A stretch of 64,000 bases of DNA. Origin: Leptospira abararensis (GTDB taxonomy: Bacteria; Spirochaetota; Leptospiria; Leptospirales; Leptospiraceae). The stretch spans positions 1-64,000 of the forward strand of contig NZ_JAFFPR010000060.1 in the NCBI RefSeq assembly GCF_016918735.1, read 5' to 3'. The notes beneath the pieces are model-generated. The model was not told the DNA's origin. It was given only the letters and a program-made list of their open reading frames with translations, and ran no database searches. Positions 55,839 to 64,000 of the stretch are shown here, one piece after another. The translations under genes and the position numbers were made by a program. The first letter of the stretch is position 1. The number at the start of each line of letters is the position of its first letter.

Positions 55839-58344
55839 AGCATTAAATACTCCCGTGATGCGGCAGTATATGGAAGTAAAAGAACAGCACCCTGATGGAA
55901 TTGTTTTTTTTCGTATGGGAGACTTTTACGAAATGTTTTTAGAGGATGCAAAAATTGCCGCACAGATTTTAGACATCACTCTTACCAAACGCCAAAACCA
56001 AATTCCTATGGCAGGAATTCCTTACCATGCCACTGAAAGTTATATCTCGCGGTTAATTGCAGCAGGCAAAAAAGTTGTGGTCTGTGAACAAACAAAACCC
56101 GACGATCCGAAAGCGAAAATCATGTCAAGGGAAGTGGTGCGAATCATCACTCCAGGCACAGTGGTTGAAGACAATTTACTCGGCGGATACCAAAACAATT
56201 ATTTATCTTTGTATTATAAAGAAAAAACTTCCGTATATCTAGCGTTTGCTGATGTTTCTACTTCAGAACTTCTATATTTCTTTTTTTCCGAAAACGAAAC
56301 AGAACGCATCAACGATACCATTAAACGATTTTCACCAAAAGAAATCATTTTTACCGATGAAATTCCCCCTATAGCCAAAGAATCAAAAATCATTTTATCA
56401 AAAATTCCGCCTGACTATCTACCTAAAAAGAGGGGTGCAGGAATTGACACAGTGGTTCATGTACTAGATGCCTACCTCCAATACAACTACCGCAAACAAA
56501 ACTTTGTGTTTCAATCTCCCAGACGAATTGATGAAAGTGAATATTTAGTATTGGATGAACAAACAGTTTCTCACTTGGAACTTGTGGAAAATCCAAATGA
56601 TAAAAACCACACTCTCTTTGGAGTTCTCAACCGGTGCATCACGGCCACAGGCAAACGGTATTTAAAACAAAGGATTCTTTTCCCGACTCGCGATGAAAAT
56701 AAAATCAAAGCCCACTGGGATAAAATTGAAATCCTATCAGCAAATAAAAAAGAAAGATTCCAAATCAAAGAACTATTAGGTGACCTCATCGATTTGGAAC
56801 GAGTCCTCACTCGGTTTCGCGTGGGAAAAGCCCTACCCAGAGACTTTCGTGGGATCGATAAAAGTTTAGAATCCACAGCCAATACCAAAACTATTTTAGA
56901 TGGGATTGGTTATGACTTTTCAAAACTACCCAAGGAACTAAGTAAGCTTTCCCAATTATTTTTTGATACTCTCTATGAAGGAGAACTTCCTGTTTTTCTT
57001 GGAAATTCTCCCTTCCTAAAGGCGGGATTCAATAAAGAATACGATGATGCCATCCTTGCTCGCGAAAAGGGAAAGGATTGGATTTTAGATTTGGAAGAGA
57101 AGGAAAAAAAAGGGTCAGGTTTATCTTCGCTCAAAATTCGTTACAACAAAATCCTTGGATACTTTATTGAAATCTCCAAAGCCCAAGCCAAAGAAGTGCC
57201 TGCACATTTTCTAAAAAAACAAACTTTAGTGACAGGAGAAAGATTTACATCCCTTCAGTTAGAAGAGTTAGAAAGGGCCATCCTACAAGCTGACGAAATT
57301 ATAGAAAGAATTGAAAAAGAAAAATTTGATGAACTCGTGGCCCACTGCATTTCACTTTATGAAGAATTTCTAACTCTTTCCAATGAAGTGGCCTCTCTAG
57401 ATTACCATCTTTCTCTTACGGAAATCAAAGAAGAATACCAATGGACAAGACCAGAAATTCGTAGTGATGGGATTCTAAACTATTCTGAATCTCGCCATCC
57501 TGTTGTAGAAACTTTTTTACCCATTGGCGAACGTTTTGTACCCAATAGTTTGGAACTCAATCCCAAAGACAACGCCATAGCGGTGTTAACTGGTCCTAAC
57601 ATGGCCGGTAAATCTACCTTTATGCGCCAAATTGCGATCAACCAAATTCTATTCCAAATGGGTTCTTATGTTCCTGCAAAAAAAGCATCTCTTTCGGTTG
57701 TGGATCGAATTTTTACTCGGATTGGTTCCGGAGATAATCTCACAAAAGGAGAATCTACTTTTTTTGTAGAGATGAAAGAGACAGCAACCATCCTCAATCA
57801 ATTTTCAGAAAACAGTCTCATTCTCTTTGATGAAGTAGGTAGAGGAACATCCACCTATGATGGGTTATCCATTGCTTGGGCCATTTTAGAATTTTTAACA
57901 GTCAAATTTCCGAAACCCAAAACCATATTTGCCACTCACTACCATGAGCTCACGGAACTAGAAAAAGGAAATGGAATCTTTAATTTGTATTTAGATACTT
58001 TTGAGAAGGAAGGAGAAATCCTATTCCTTAAAAAAGTCAAACGAGGGAAATCCAAACAATCTTTTGGAATCTATGTAGCCAAACTAGCGGGGATTCCGGA
58101 ATCCGTTTCCGATCGAGCCAAAGAAATTCTTACAGGACTTGAATCCAAAAAAAGAGAAATTAAAATCAAAAATGAAGAACCAAGTTTATTTGCAAGTCTT
58201 ATGGATAATAATGCACCCAACCTATCACCAAACGAAGAAAAGGTTTTAAAAAGGCTCAAACAAATCGATCCTAACCAGATCCCACCGCTCGAGGCATTAT
58301 CTATTTTAGATGAATTAAAACGTATCCTCAAAGAGAAAGACTAG
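55822..58344 (+). CDS. mutS: DNA mismatch repair protein MutS
   Basis: An 840-residue MutS. FFRMGDFYEMFLEDA carries the Phe-x-Glu mismatch-reading motif, Walker A is TGPNMAGKSTFMRQIA, and the signature is FDEVGRGTSTYDGLSIAWAI. IFATHYHELTELE and the helix-turn-helix tail follow. Length is normal. It overlaps trpF by 17 bases and the convergent serB by 30 bases. Confidence 0.97.
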   Translation: MSEHYEALNTPVMRQYMEVKEQHPDGIVFFRMGDFYEMFLEDAKIAAQILDITLTKRQNQIPMAGIPYHATESYISRLIAAGKKVVVCEQTKPDDPKAKIMSREVVRIITPGTVVEDNLLGGYQNNYLSLYYKEKTSVYLAFADVSTSELLYFFFSENETERINDTIKRFSPKEIIFTDEIPPIAKESKIILSKIPPDYLPKKRGAGIDTVVHVLDAYLQYNYRKQNFVFQSPRRIDESEYLVLDEQTVSHLELVENPNDKNHTLFGVLNRCITATGKRYLKQRILFPTRDENKIKAHWDKIEILSANKKERFQIKELLGDLIDLERVLTRFRVGKALPRDFRGIDKSLESTANTKTILDGIGYDFSKLPKELSKLSQLFFDTLYEGELPVFLGNSPFLKAGFNKEYDDAILAREKGKDWILDLEEKEKKGSGLSSLKIRYNKILGYFIEISKAQAKEVPAHFLKKQTLVTGERFTSLQLEELERAILQADEIIERIEKEKFDELVAHCISLYEEFLTLSNEVASLDYHLSLTEIKEEYQWTRPEIRSDGILNYSESRHPVVETFLPIGERFVPNSLELNPKDNAIAVLTGPNMAGKSTFMRQIAINQILFQMGSYVPAKKASLSVVDRIFTRIGSGDNLTKGESTFFVEMKETATILNQFSENSLILFDEVGRGTSTYDGLSIAWAILEFLTVKFPKPKTIFATHYHELTELEKGNGIFNLYLDTFEKEGEILFLKKVKRGKSKQSFGIYVAKLAGIPESVSDRAKEILTGLESKKREIKIKNEEPSLFASLMDNNAPNLSPNEEKVLKRLKQIDPNQIPPLEALSILDELKRILKEKD

Positions 58345-59232
58345 GGCCGATAGATCGGTATAATCGATCCAATTCGTAATCTGATCTTTTAACCCTTGTT
58401 TCGCGTGAATTCCAATTCCGATTCCTGCAGCAGAAAGCATCAAAGCATCATTGGCCCCGTCCCCCACCGCCACCACTTGTTCAAGGGGAATTGAAAAATC
58501 CTTTGCATATTGTTTCAAATAAAATTCTTTTTTTTCTCTGTTGATGATCTCACCCAGAATAGAACCAGTGAAGAATCCACTCACTTCTTCCAATCCATTG
58601 GCTCTATAAAAATTCACGGGATACTTCTCTGAAAATAATTGTAATACAGGAGTAAACCCACCACTGAGGATTCCCAACTTACATCCATTTGCCGGAACAA
58701 ACTGAAATACCTTTTCCATTCCCTCGTTCAGCGTTAATAGATCATACACTTCTTTGAAACTCTCTTTAGAAAGACCGCTCAAGTGTTTCACTCGCAAACG
58801 AAGGGCTTCATCAAACCCCATCCCGCCTTCCATCGCTTGTTTGGTCACAGTGGCTACTGCCTCATAAACCCCATGTTTTCTGGCCAACTCATCAATGACC
58901 TCTTCTTTGATAACAGTGGAATCCATATCAAATACAAAAAGAGACTCTTTCTTTTTAGGTAACAAAGAACCTAAGGATAAAAAGTCGATTTGGTATTCTG
59001 CCAAGTGATTTCGGATTGTAAGCACTTGGTCTCTCGTTAACGATTCCTCTTGAACGATCCGAACACAGTGTAACCCAAATCTGTCTGCACGAATGATTTG
59101 GAAATGGGAATCTTTGAGTTCAAAAGTTTTCTCGGTCGATGAATTTGTAATATCTGACTTTGGATTAGGAAAGGTTTCGGAAAGAATAGAGTGGGAAATA
59201 GGAGAACGAGAAATTAAAAGCAGTGAATTCAT
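58315..59232 (-). CDS. serB: Phosphoserine phosphatase
   Basis: A 305-residue HAD-superfamily phosphatase in serine synthesis. The FDMDSTVIKEEVIDELA motif holds D102 (nucleophile) and D104, GILSGGFTPVLQLF is motif II/III area, and VGDGANDALMLSAAGIGIGIHAK carries the metal-binding Asp pair. An N-terminal ACT-like region of ~95 residues precedes it. It lies 2 bases after the GDSL gene. Confidence 0.93.
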   Translation of the reverse strand: MNSLLLISRSPISHSILSETFPNPKSDITNSSTEKTFELKDSHFQIIRADRFGLHCVRIVQEESLTRDQVLTIRNHLAEYQIDFLSLGSLLPKKKESLFVFDMDSTVIKEEVIDELARKHGVYEAVATVTKQAMEGGMGFDEALRLRVKHLSGLSKESFKEVYDLLTLNEGMEKVFQFVPANGCKLGILSGGFTPVLQLFSEKYPVNFYRANGLEEVSGFFTGSILGEIINREKKEFYLKQYAKDFSIPLEQVVAVGDGANDALMLSAAGIGIGIHAKQGLKDQITNWIDYTDLSALVFLFEDTF

Positions 59233-59234
59233 TT

Positions 59235-60002
59235 TTACTTTTGCAGATAGGGTCTTAGTTTTTTACCCCAAAGTTCATATCCTTTTTCATTAAAATGGAG
59301 ACTGTCCCCATTGGGGCGAATGAATTCTTCGCGTAGAGTGGGAGAATCAATTTTTCTCATACTATCCCAAACTTCGATGTATTCCACATGATTTGTAGTC
59401 CTTGCTACTTGGTTCAAAAACAAATTGAACACAGGAACAATTTGATTCAGTTCTTTCACTCTTGTTGGAGGAACCGCAATGAGAAAGATCTTTGTATTTC
59501 TATTTTTGGAATGGATTTTTTGAATGATGGAAAGTAGGTTATTTTGAACCAAACTCAAACACTTACCTTGGATAAAATCATTTCCGCCAATTTCGATCAC
59601 GATCTTTTCTGGATGTAACACAAGGACATCCTCTTCGATTCGAGAAAGGAGAGTTTCTGTCATATCTCCACCAATCCCACGATTGGTGACCGATTGACCT
59701 GGAAATTCTTTGGCCATAAGGTCTGGTAAAAACAAATGTACCAAACTATCACCTGCAAAAACAATATTCGATTTTTTGATTTTTAAATTATCTTGTGCGT
59801 ATAACAGCCGTGTGGGGAGCCAAGCTTTCTCTATATACTTTTTAAAGTTAGAGTCATCTCGCCATCCCGGCTCTGCAAAACATTGGAAACTGGTATCGAA
59901 ATAGTCACGTTTTGAGGAAAATCTACAATCGATTACACTCAAAAACAGGGCAAAAACCATGCCCCATCGGAGGAAGAATTTATTCCTGTTCTTGCGGTTC
60001 AT
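59235..60002 (-). CDS. SGNH/GDSL-type lipoprotein hydrolase
   Basis: A 255-residue exported hydrolase. The N-terminus (MNRKNRNKFFLRWGMVFALFL, ending SVIDC) fits a lipoprotein signal with C26. GDSL block FAGDSLVHLF has S86. GIGGD, IEIGGNDFI and DSLHFNEKGYELWG (D233, H236) complete the SGNH set. It could act on acetyl esters or lipids; the substrate is unknown. Its ATG sits inside the 3' end of a short upstream gene. Confidence 0.88.
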   Translation of the reverse strand: MNRKNRNKFFLRWGMVFALFLSVIDCRFSSKRDYFDTSFQCFAEPGWRDDSNFKKYIEKAWLPTRLLYAQDNLKIKKSNIVFAGDSLVHLFLPDLMAKEFPGQSVTNRGIGGDMTETLLSRIEEDVLVLHPEKIVIEIGGNDFIQGKCLSLVQNNLLSIIQKIHSKNRNTKIFLIAVPPTRVKELNQIVPVFNLFLNQVARTTNHVEYIEVWDSMRKIDSPTLREEFIRPNGDSLHFNEKGYELWGKKLRPYLQK

Positions 60003-60159
60003 TCATTCGGAAGCGCTTTTGCCAATCTTTGATTTGGGCCTGCGCATATTCTTCCGTGTCACAAATCCGAAACTCGATCGGGTTATTTGTGGTTGTCTCG
60101 ATGAGTTTGGCTTCGATATACCCGTTCTTTAACTTGGTTGTCTCAATGCGATATCTCAT
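59980..60159 (-). CDS. Small hypothetical protein, 59 aa
   Basis: A 59-residue reading frame from ATG at 60159 to the TAA at 59980-59982. The product starts MRYRIETTKLKNGYIEAKLI and ends KRFRMNEPQEQE. It has a GGAG ribosome-binding site 9 bases upstream and overlaps the GDSL gene start by 23 bases, suggesting coupling. It is soluble, without a signal peptide, and I do not recognise the family. It is just under common length cut-offs and easily missed. Confidence 0.6.
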   Translation of the reverse strand: MRYRIETTKLKNGYIEAKLIETTTNNPIEFRICDTEEYAQAQIKDWQKRFRMNEPQEQE

Positions 60160-60183
60160 CTGAATAGCTCCAAAAACCAGGAT

Positions 60184-61740
60184 TTAATTTCCACGTATCT
60201 TTGCAATCTCTTCTAAAGTTTCATCTTCCTTGTATTTTCCAAAGAGAAAGATGGCAAGTAGACAGAATGCAGAAGCCAGAGGACCAGTCAAGCGGACACC
60301 TAGTTCCCCGCCTGCTTCTACTTCTTCGACTTTACAAATAGTAGATTCCATACTTATTTTTGTCTCTCCCTTTAGATTTTTTTCAGAATTAGATTTAGGT
60401 TCAGTCACAGAAGGAGCAAGGATTCCTGTTACGGAGGGCGAAACGTTTTTCTTTGTTTCACGATCAAGCCCCAAAAGAATTACTGTGCTAAAGACAAGAA
60501 CTGCCAGTGTTTGCCCCAACTTTTGCATAAAAGTTCTACCGGCATAAAACAATCCTTCCCTTTTAGAACCTGTTTTTAATGAATCAAGTTCAGCGATATC
60601 CGCCAAGATAGCGTTTGGCAAAATACCAAGAATGGCAATCGGAATGGCTGCCACGGCAACGATCAAATAACCTTGGATATACGGTGGCAATGGTAATTCA
60701 TCTTTTCCAATAAAATAGATAGAAAGAAACAAGGCGAGAAAGACATAGAATGCAAATAAAACTGTTTTTTTCTTACCTATCTTCCTTGCGATCCAATTCA
60801 CCACTGGATAAAAGGCAAAAGAAAGAAGTAACATTACTGTAAGCAGTTGTGTTACAAATTCCCGTTCCAATTCCAAAAGAACAGTCACATAGTAAGAGAT
60901 CCCTGTTGTGAGAATGGTGAGGGCAAGAAAATAACAAAGATCAGATAAAGCAAAGTATAGGAAATTCTTATTTTTGAATGTAAGCAAGATAGCCTCCCTG
61001 AAGGGAACACTGGATGCTTCCGCTTCACAATAGGTTTTTTCATGAATCGAAAAAACAGGGAAATACATACAAATAGCCGCAAACACACAGAGAATTCCTA
61101 AAGCATATTGGCGAGAAACTAAAGTCTGAACGGAAATGTCTGTATCAAAAACAAAGTTAGATTTCAATACATTGGCAATCATAGGTTCTGTAGATGCCAC
61201 AATGATCCCCAAAGCATAGGTAACAGAGATATAAGTAGAAAGATTCAAACGTTCTTCGGGAGTATGTCCAAGTTCTGGGATGAGAGCAAAGAAGGGAGTG
61301 ACATACACTGTTAAAAATAAATAGAAAAGTAACATACACCCCGTCATCCAAACAAGGTTTGTTGAAGAGATAAAGTTGTGAGGAGGAACAAAAATTAGCC
61401 AACAAAAGACGGCTGCGGGCACACCACCAAAAAAAAGGAAGGGAATACGACGACCAAATCGAGAAGAAAACCTGTCCGAAGAATTAGCAATGATTGGATC
61501 CGTAAAAGCATCCCACAATCGGCCTACGGCAGCCACGACTCCTATCGTAGAAAGACCCCAAAAGGCCATTTTTTCAATTAGATCAGGAAAACAATCCTGA
61601 CCCGGTTTTGGCGCAGGAGGAAGATAAAAATAAACTTGATGGAGACCGATGATATTGATGAGAGTGGACCAACCTAATTGGCCGATCGCATAACTCATCT
61701 GCTTTCGAAATGGTAAAGGCGGTTTTCGCATGTTTCTCAC
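60184..61740 (-). CDS. MFS carrier of the GPH (sugar-cation symporter) type
   Basis: A 518-residue membrane transporter with about twelve helices. MSYAIGQLGWSTLINIIG at the start, AVGRLWDAFTDPIIANSSDRFSSRFGRRIPFL as the loop 2-3 motif of the glycoside-pentoside-hexuronide family, and LPNAILADIAELDSLKTGSKREG are typical. The substrate is unknown. A soluble segment (~residues 425-490) is inserted before the last helix. It lies 50 bases after bioB. Confidence 0.88.
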   Translation of the reverse strand: MRNMRKPPLPFRKQMSYAIGQLGWSTLINIIGLHQVYFYLPPAPKPGQDCFPDLIEKMAFWGLSTIGVVAAVGRLWDAFTDPIIANSSDRFSSRFGRRIPFLFFGGVPAAVFCWLIFVPPHNFISSTNLVWMTGCMLLFYLFLTVYVTPFFALIPELGHTPEERLNLSTYISVTYALGIIVASTEPMIANVLKSNFVFDTDISVQTLVSRQYALGILCVFAAICMYFPVFSIHEKTYCEAEASSVPFREAILLTFKNKNFLYFALSDLCYFLALTILTTGISYYVTVLLELEREFVTQLLTVMLLLSFAFYPVVNWIARKIGKKKTVLFAFYVFLALFLSIYFIGKDELPLPPYIQGYLIVAVAAIPIAILGILPNAILADIAELDSLKTGSKREGLFYAGRTFMQKLGQTLAVLVFSTVILLGLDRETKKNVSPSVTGILAPSVTEPKSNSEKNLKGETKISMESTICKVEEVEAGGELGVRLTGPLASAFCLLAIFLFGKYKEDETLEEIAKIRGN

Positions 61741-61744
61741 TAGA

Positions 61745-61772
61745 GGCGGTAAAGTAGGAGCATGATACCGCC
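61745..61772. promoter_or_regulatory. GGCGGTA/TACCGCC inverted repeat between bioB and the MFS gene
   Basis: GGCGGTA (61745-61751) and TACCGCC (61766-61772) form a 7-bp stem with a 14-base loop, just upstream of the MFS start on the reverse strand. No T-run follows, so it is more likely a regulatory or RNA structure than a terminator. Confidence 0.35.
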
Positions 61773-61790
61773 AAAAGTAAAAAAGGCAAA

Positions 61791-62846
61791 CTACTTTTTA
61801 TGTTTGTAGAGTTCGGGAAAATTTTTCTCGTCGTAAAGGAATTGTGATTCGTACTCATCCCATCCTTCTGGAACACCTTCTGTAAATTCTGGTACCATAG
61901 AACAATCCCGAATCAAGTTCATTGTTTGAACCATTTCGCTTCCTTTTACGTTTAAGTATCCTTCAGCAAACAATGAATTGGCTACAAAAAGTGCCATGGA
62001 TTGTAATGAACCCAAGTGGCCTTCTCTTCCTGCTCCAATCCGAATTTCTGAATCTGGATTGACCAAACGAAATACCGACAAAACACGAATACAAAATTCA
62101 GGAGTGAGTGACGACTTCTGGATGGCATGGCCTTTGATAGGAATAAAAAAGTTAACAGGAATCGAAATCACACCAAGTCGTTTGAGTTCAAATGCGACTT
62201 GCACGAGATCTTTCAGTTCTTCGCCCATTCCAACAATGATTCCAGAACAAAGTCCAATATCAGCTTCTTTTGCCGCCTCTAATGTTGTTAGCCGATCTTT
62301 AAAAGTATGTGTAGAACAAATTTCATTGTATTTGGATTCCGATGTGTTGAGGTTATGGTTGTACCTATCAAGACCTGCATCTTTCAAAACTCTTGCTTTT
62401 TTTGCGTCCAAAATTCCTGCAGACAAACAAACCTTCATCCCCAACTCTCCATTGATTTTGGAGATGGTCTCTGCCAGTTTATCCACAGCTTTGTCAGTGG
62501 GACCTCGACCCGAGGTGACCATACAAAATCGGTAGGCACCGTTGTCTTTCGCACGTTTCGCATCTTCCCAAATCTCTTCGGGTGACTTCAAAGAATACTC
62601 TTGGATTCCTGAATCTCCTCCCTTTCTTTGGGCACAGTAGCCACAATCTTCAGGGCAGTAACCATTTTTGATATTATCTAATATATGAATGCGAACACGA
62701 TTGGTATAATAACGATTTCGTTCTTCCGCTGCCCGAGCGACAACCGACAGCAAGTGAGTTTTTCCTTCTAGGATTTCCAGGGCTTCCGCTTCCGTAATTA
62801 AGGACGGAGCTGAAGATAATGTTTTTTCTTGGACTTCTGCAATCAT
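61791..62846 (-). CDS. bioB: Biotin synthase
   Basis: A 351-residue radical SAM enzyme inserting sulfur into dethiobiotin. C64-PED-C68-GY-C71 binds the [4Fe-4S] cluster. [35 protein letters not shown] and [10 protein letters not shown] (auxiliary cluster and substrate area) are present. Length is normal. It lies 63 bases after bioA on the same strand, together forming a biotin module. Confidence 0.95.
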   Translation of the reverse strand: MIAEVQEKTLSSAPSLITEAEALEILEGKTHLLSVVARAAEERNRYYTNRVRIHILDNIKNGYCPEDCGYCAQRKGGDSGIQEYSLKSPEEIWEDAKRAKDNGAYRFCMVTSGRGPTDKAVDKLAETISKINGELGMKVCLSAGILDAKKARVLKDAGLDRYNHNLNTSESKYNEICSTHTFKDRLTTLEAAKEADIGLCSGIIVGMGEELKDLVQVAFELKRLGVISIPVNFFIPIKGHAIQKSSLTPEFCIRVLSVFRLVNPDSEIRIGAGREGHLGSLQSMALFVANSLFAEGYLNVKGSEMVQTMNLIRDCSMVPEFTEGVPEGWDEYESQFLYDEKNFPELYKHKK

Positions 62847-62909
62847 GAGAACAGGTTTCGGGCTGTGGGAACCTGTGTAAACGAAGAAAATCTCTTCGTA
62901 TATTTAGTC

Positions 62910-64000
62910 TCAATCTGATTCGGGAAAACTAAGGAGAGTTTGCTCCAAAGCTAAAAAAATTTGGTCGAGCGACTGGTCTGAAATTGTATAGGGAGGAGTG
63001 ATATAGATGGTGCGACCAAGGGGTCTCAATAGGACACGAAATTCTTTCATTTTTTCACGAATTTGTTTTCCGATCGGGTTCAAATATTCATCTTCAGCGA
63101 TGGTTTCCTTATATTCGAAGGCAAAGATTCCTCCCATGACTCGCAGATTTTGAATTCGTTTTCCCAAGGATTTTTGGAATGGTTCTACTCGCTTTTGTAA
63201 TGTTTCTTCCAGTTTTTTGACTTGGCCAAGTCCTATCTCTTGTAAAAGTTTTACAGACGCATAACCGACGCTACATGCAAGTGGATTTCCCGTCATAGTA
63301 TGTGCATGAAAAAAAGCACGATACGGATCTTTGGATAAAAATTGTTTATAAATGAATTCCGAGACAAGTGTGGCACCAAGTGGCATCATTCCCCCTGTAA
63401 GGCCTTTAGCCATCACAAGAAGATCTGGTTTTATTTCCGCCTTTTGGTAAGCAAACCCCTCTCCAAGCCTTCCCATTCCTGTAAAGACTTCATCGAAAAT
63501 AAGAAGGGTATGGGTTTTTGTGGCCAACTCTCTTAGTTTAACGAGAACCTTTTTATCATAAAACAACATTCCATTGGCACCAAATACCAATGGTTCAATC
63601 ACGATTCCCACATAATCTTTTTGTTTGATTTCCAATTCTAAATCATCTAAGCATTCCGTAGAACAACTGTTTGCTAACTTTCCCCAGGGACAGTTCATAC
63701 AATTAGGAGCGGTAAATTCTTTGGTAGGAAATCTGAGATCGGAAAAGATTCGATTGAAGTAATTTTTTCCAGAAACATTCATAGCACCAATGCTATCCCC
63801 ATGATAGGAGTTGGAAAAAACAAGAAATTCAGATCTTGGCTTTAGGTCTGGATGGTTTTGGTAGTATTGGATCGCAAGTTTTAAAGCAATTTCAACCGCA
63901 TTAGATCCGTTATCCGAATAAAAAACTTTATGAAAATCGAAGTTTGTTAGTTCCAATAAAGCTGTAGATAAAGATTCTGCTGGAGGATGGATATGACCTG
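62910..64000 (-). CDS. bioA: Adenosylmethionine-8-amino-7-oxononanoate aminotransferase, C-terminal part
   Basis: A partial gene whose N-terminus lies outside the window: the frame stays open to the end (...GHIHPPAESLSTALLELT). This PLP-dependent aminotransferase makes 7,8-diaminopelargonate in biotin synthesis. FYSDNGSNAVEIALKLA, FSNSYHGDSIGAMNVSG, LLIFDEVFTGMGRLG and VMAKGLTGGMMPLGATLVS (PLP lysine) are clear. A Cys-rich stretch (NCMNCPWG, CSTEC) is common in some BioA subgroups. Confidence 0.94.
   Translation of the reverse strand, partial: GHIHPPAESLSTALLELTNFDFHKVFYSDNGSNAVEIALKLAIQYYQNHPDLKPRSEFLVFSNSYHGDSIGAMNVSGKNYFNRIFSDLRFPTKEFTAPNCMNCPWGKLANSCSTECLDDLELEIKQKDYVGIVIEPLVFGANGMLFYDKKVLVKLRELATKTHTLLIFDEVFTGMGRLGEGFAYQKAEIKPDLLVMAKGLTGGMMPLGATLVSEFIYKQFLSKDPYRAFFHAHTMTGNPLACSVGYASVKLLQEIGLGQVKKLEETLQKRVEPFQKSLGKRIQNLRVMGGIFAFEYKETIAEDEYLNPIGKQIREKMKEFRVLLRPLGRTIYITPPYTISDQSLDQIFLALEQTLLSFPESD

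Noticed and set aside
63640..63720. Cys-rich stretch in BioA as a novel metal site.
   Set aside because: Similar cysteines are common in a known subgroup of BioA, so it is not unusual.

Overview
The window is a gene-dense stretch of spirochaete chromosome. Protein content, low-to-moderate GC, relaxed lipoboxes and several families I associate with Leptospira point to Leptospira, possibly the saprophytic clade. The genus call is inference from recognisable proteins and could not be checked by search. There is no rRNA, tRNA, phage, insertion sequence or CRISPR array that I can see, and no gene-free stretch longer than about 230 bases.

Layout. Bases 1-2941 hold the end of lnt, a small unknown gene and a large XPB/Ssl2-like protein. 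Bases 3057-7693 are a forward run: an ABC1/UbiB kinase, feoA, feoB and a NeuB-like synthase. Bases 7707-10891 are a reverse hisB-hisH-hisA cluster ending in a VKOR-DsbA disulfide fusion. Bases 11155-14938 carry a rhomboid with a four-cysteine tail, an FNR-like regulator with candidate Fe-S cysteines, an enoyl-CoA hydratase and unknowns. Bases 14992-24515 hold a PilZ-like protein apparently interrupted by a GAF-like domain, a TPR protein, a penicillin acylase with a partner, a lytic transglycosylase and an orphan histidine kinase. Bases 24662-27257 hold three tandem secreted alpha/beta-hydrolase-like paralogues.

Bases 27374-32538 are a reverse CsoR/CstR-type repressor, DUF2892, TolC, RND pump module with near-perfect operator palindromes and no periplasmic adaptor gene. 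Bases 32581-39909 hold a methyltransferase, an FAD oxidoreductase coupled to an acetate CoA-transferase, a zinc-ribbon protein, an MsbA-like ABC exporter and a divergent solute-binding lipoprotein. Bases 39866-50459 are one long reverse operon-like run: amidohydrolase-like protein, S1-domain protein, trmL, RsbW-like ATPase, uvrB, lon, PBP1A. Bases 50497-58344 run forward: ATPase, glycosyltransferase, aroE, folC, tetR, trpF, mutS. Bases 58315-64000 run in reverse: bioA (cut by the window end), bioB, an MFS carrier, a 59-residue small protein, a GDSL lipoprotein and serB.

Most of the window is housekeeping (His, Trp/shikimate, folate, biotin, DNA repair, cell wall). The parts that look least described are the tandem secreted hydrolases, the adaptor-less RND operon under a Cys/Cys DUF156 repressor, the split PilZ-GAF protein and several overlooked small reading frames.
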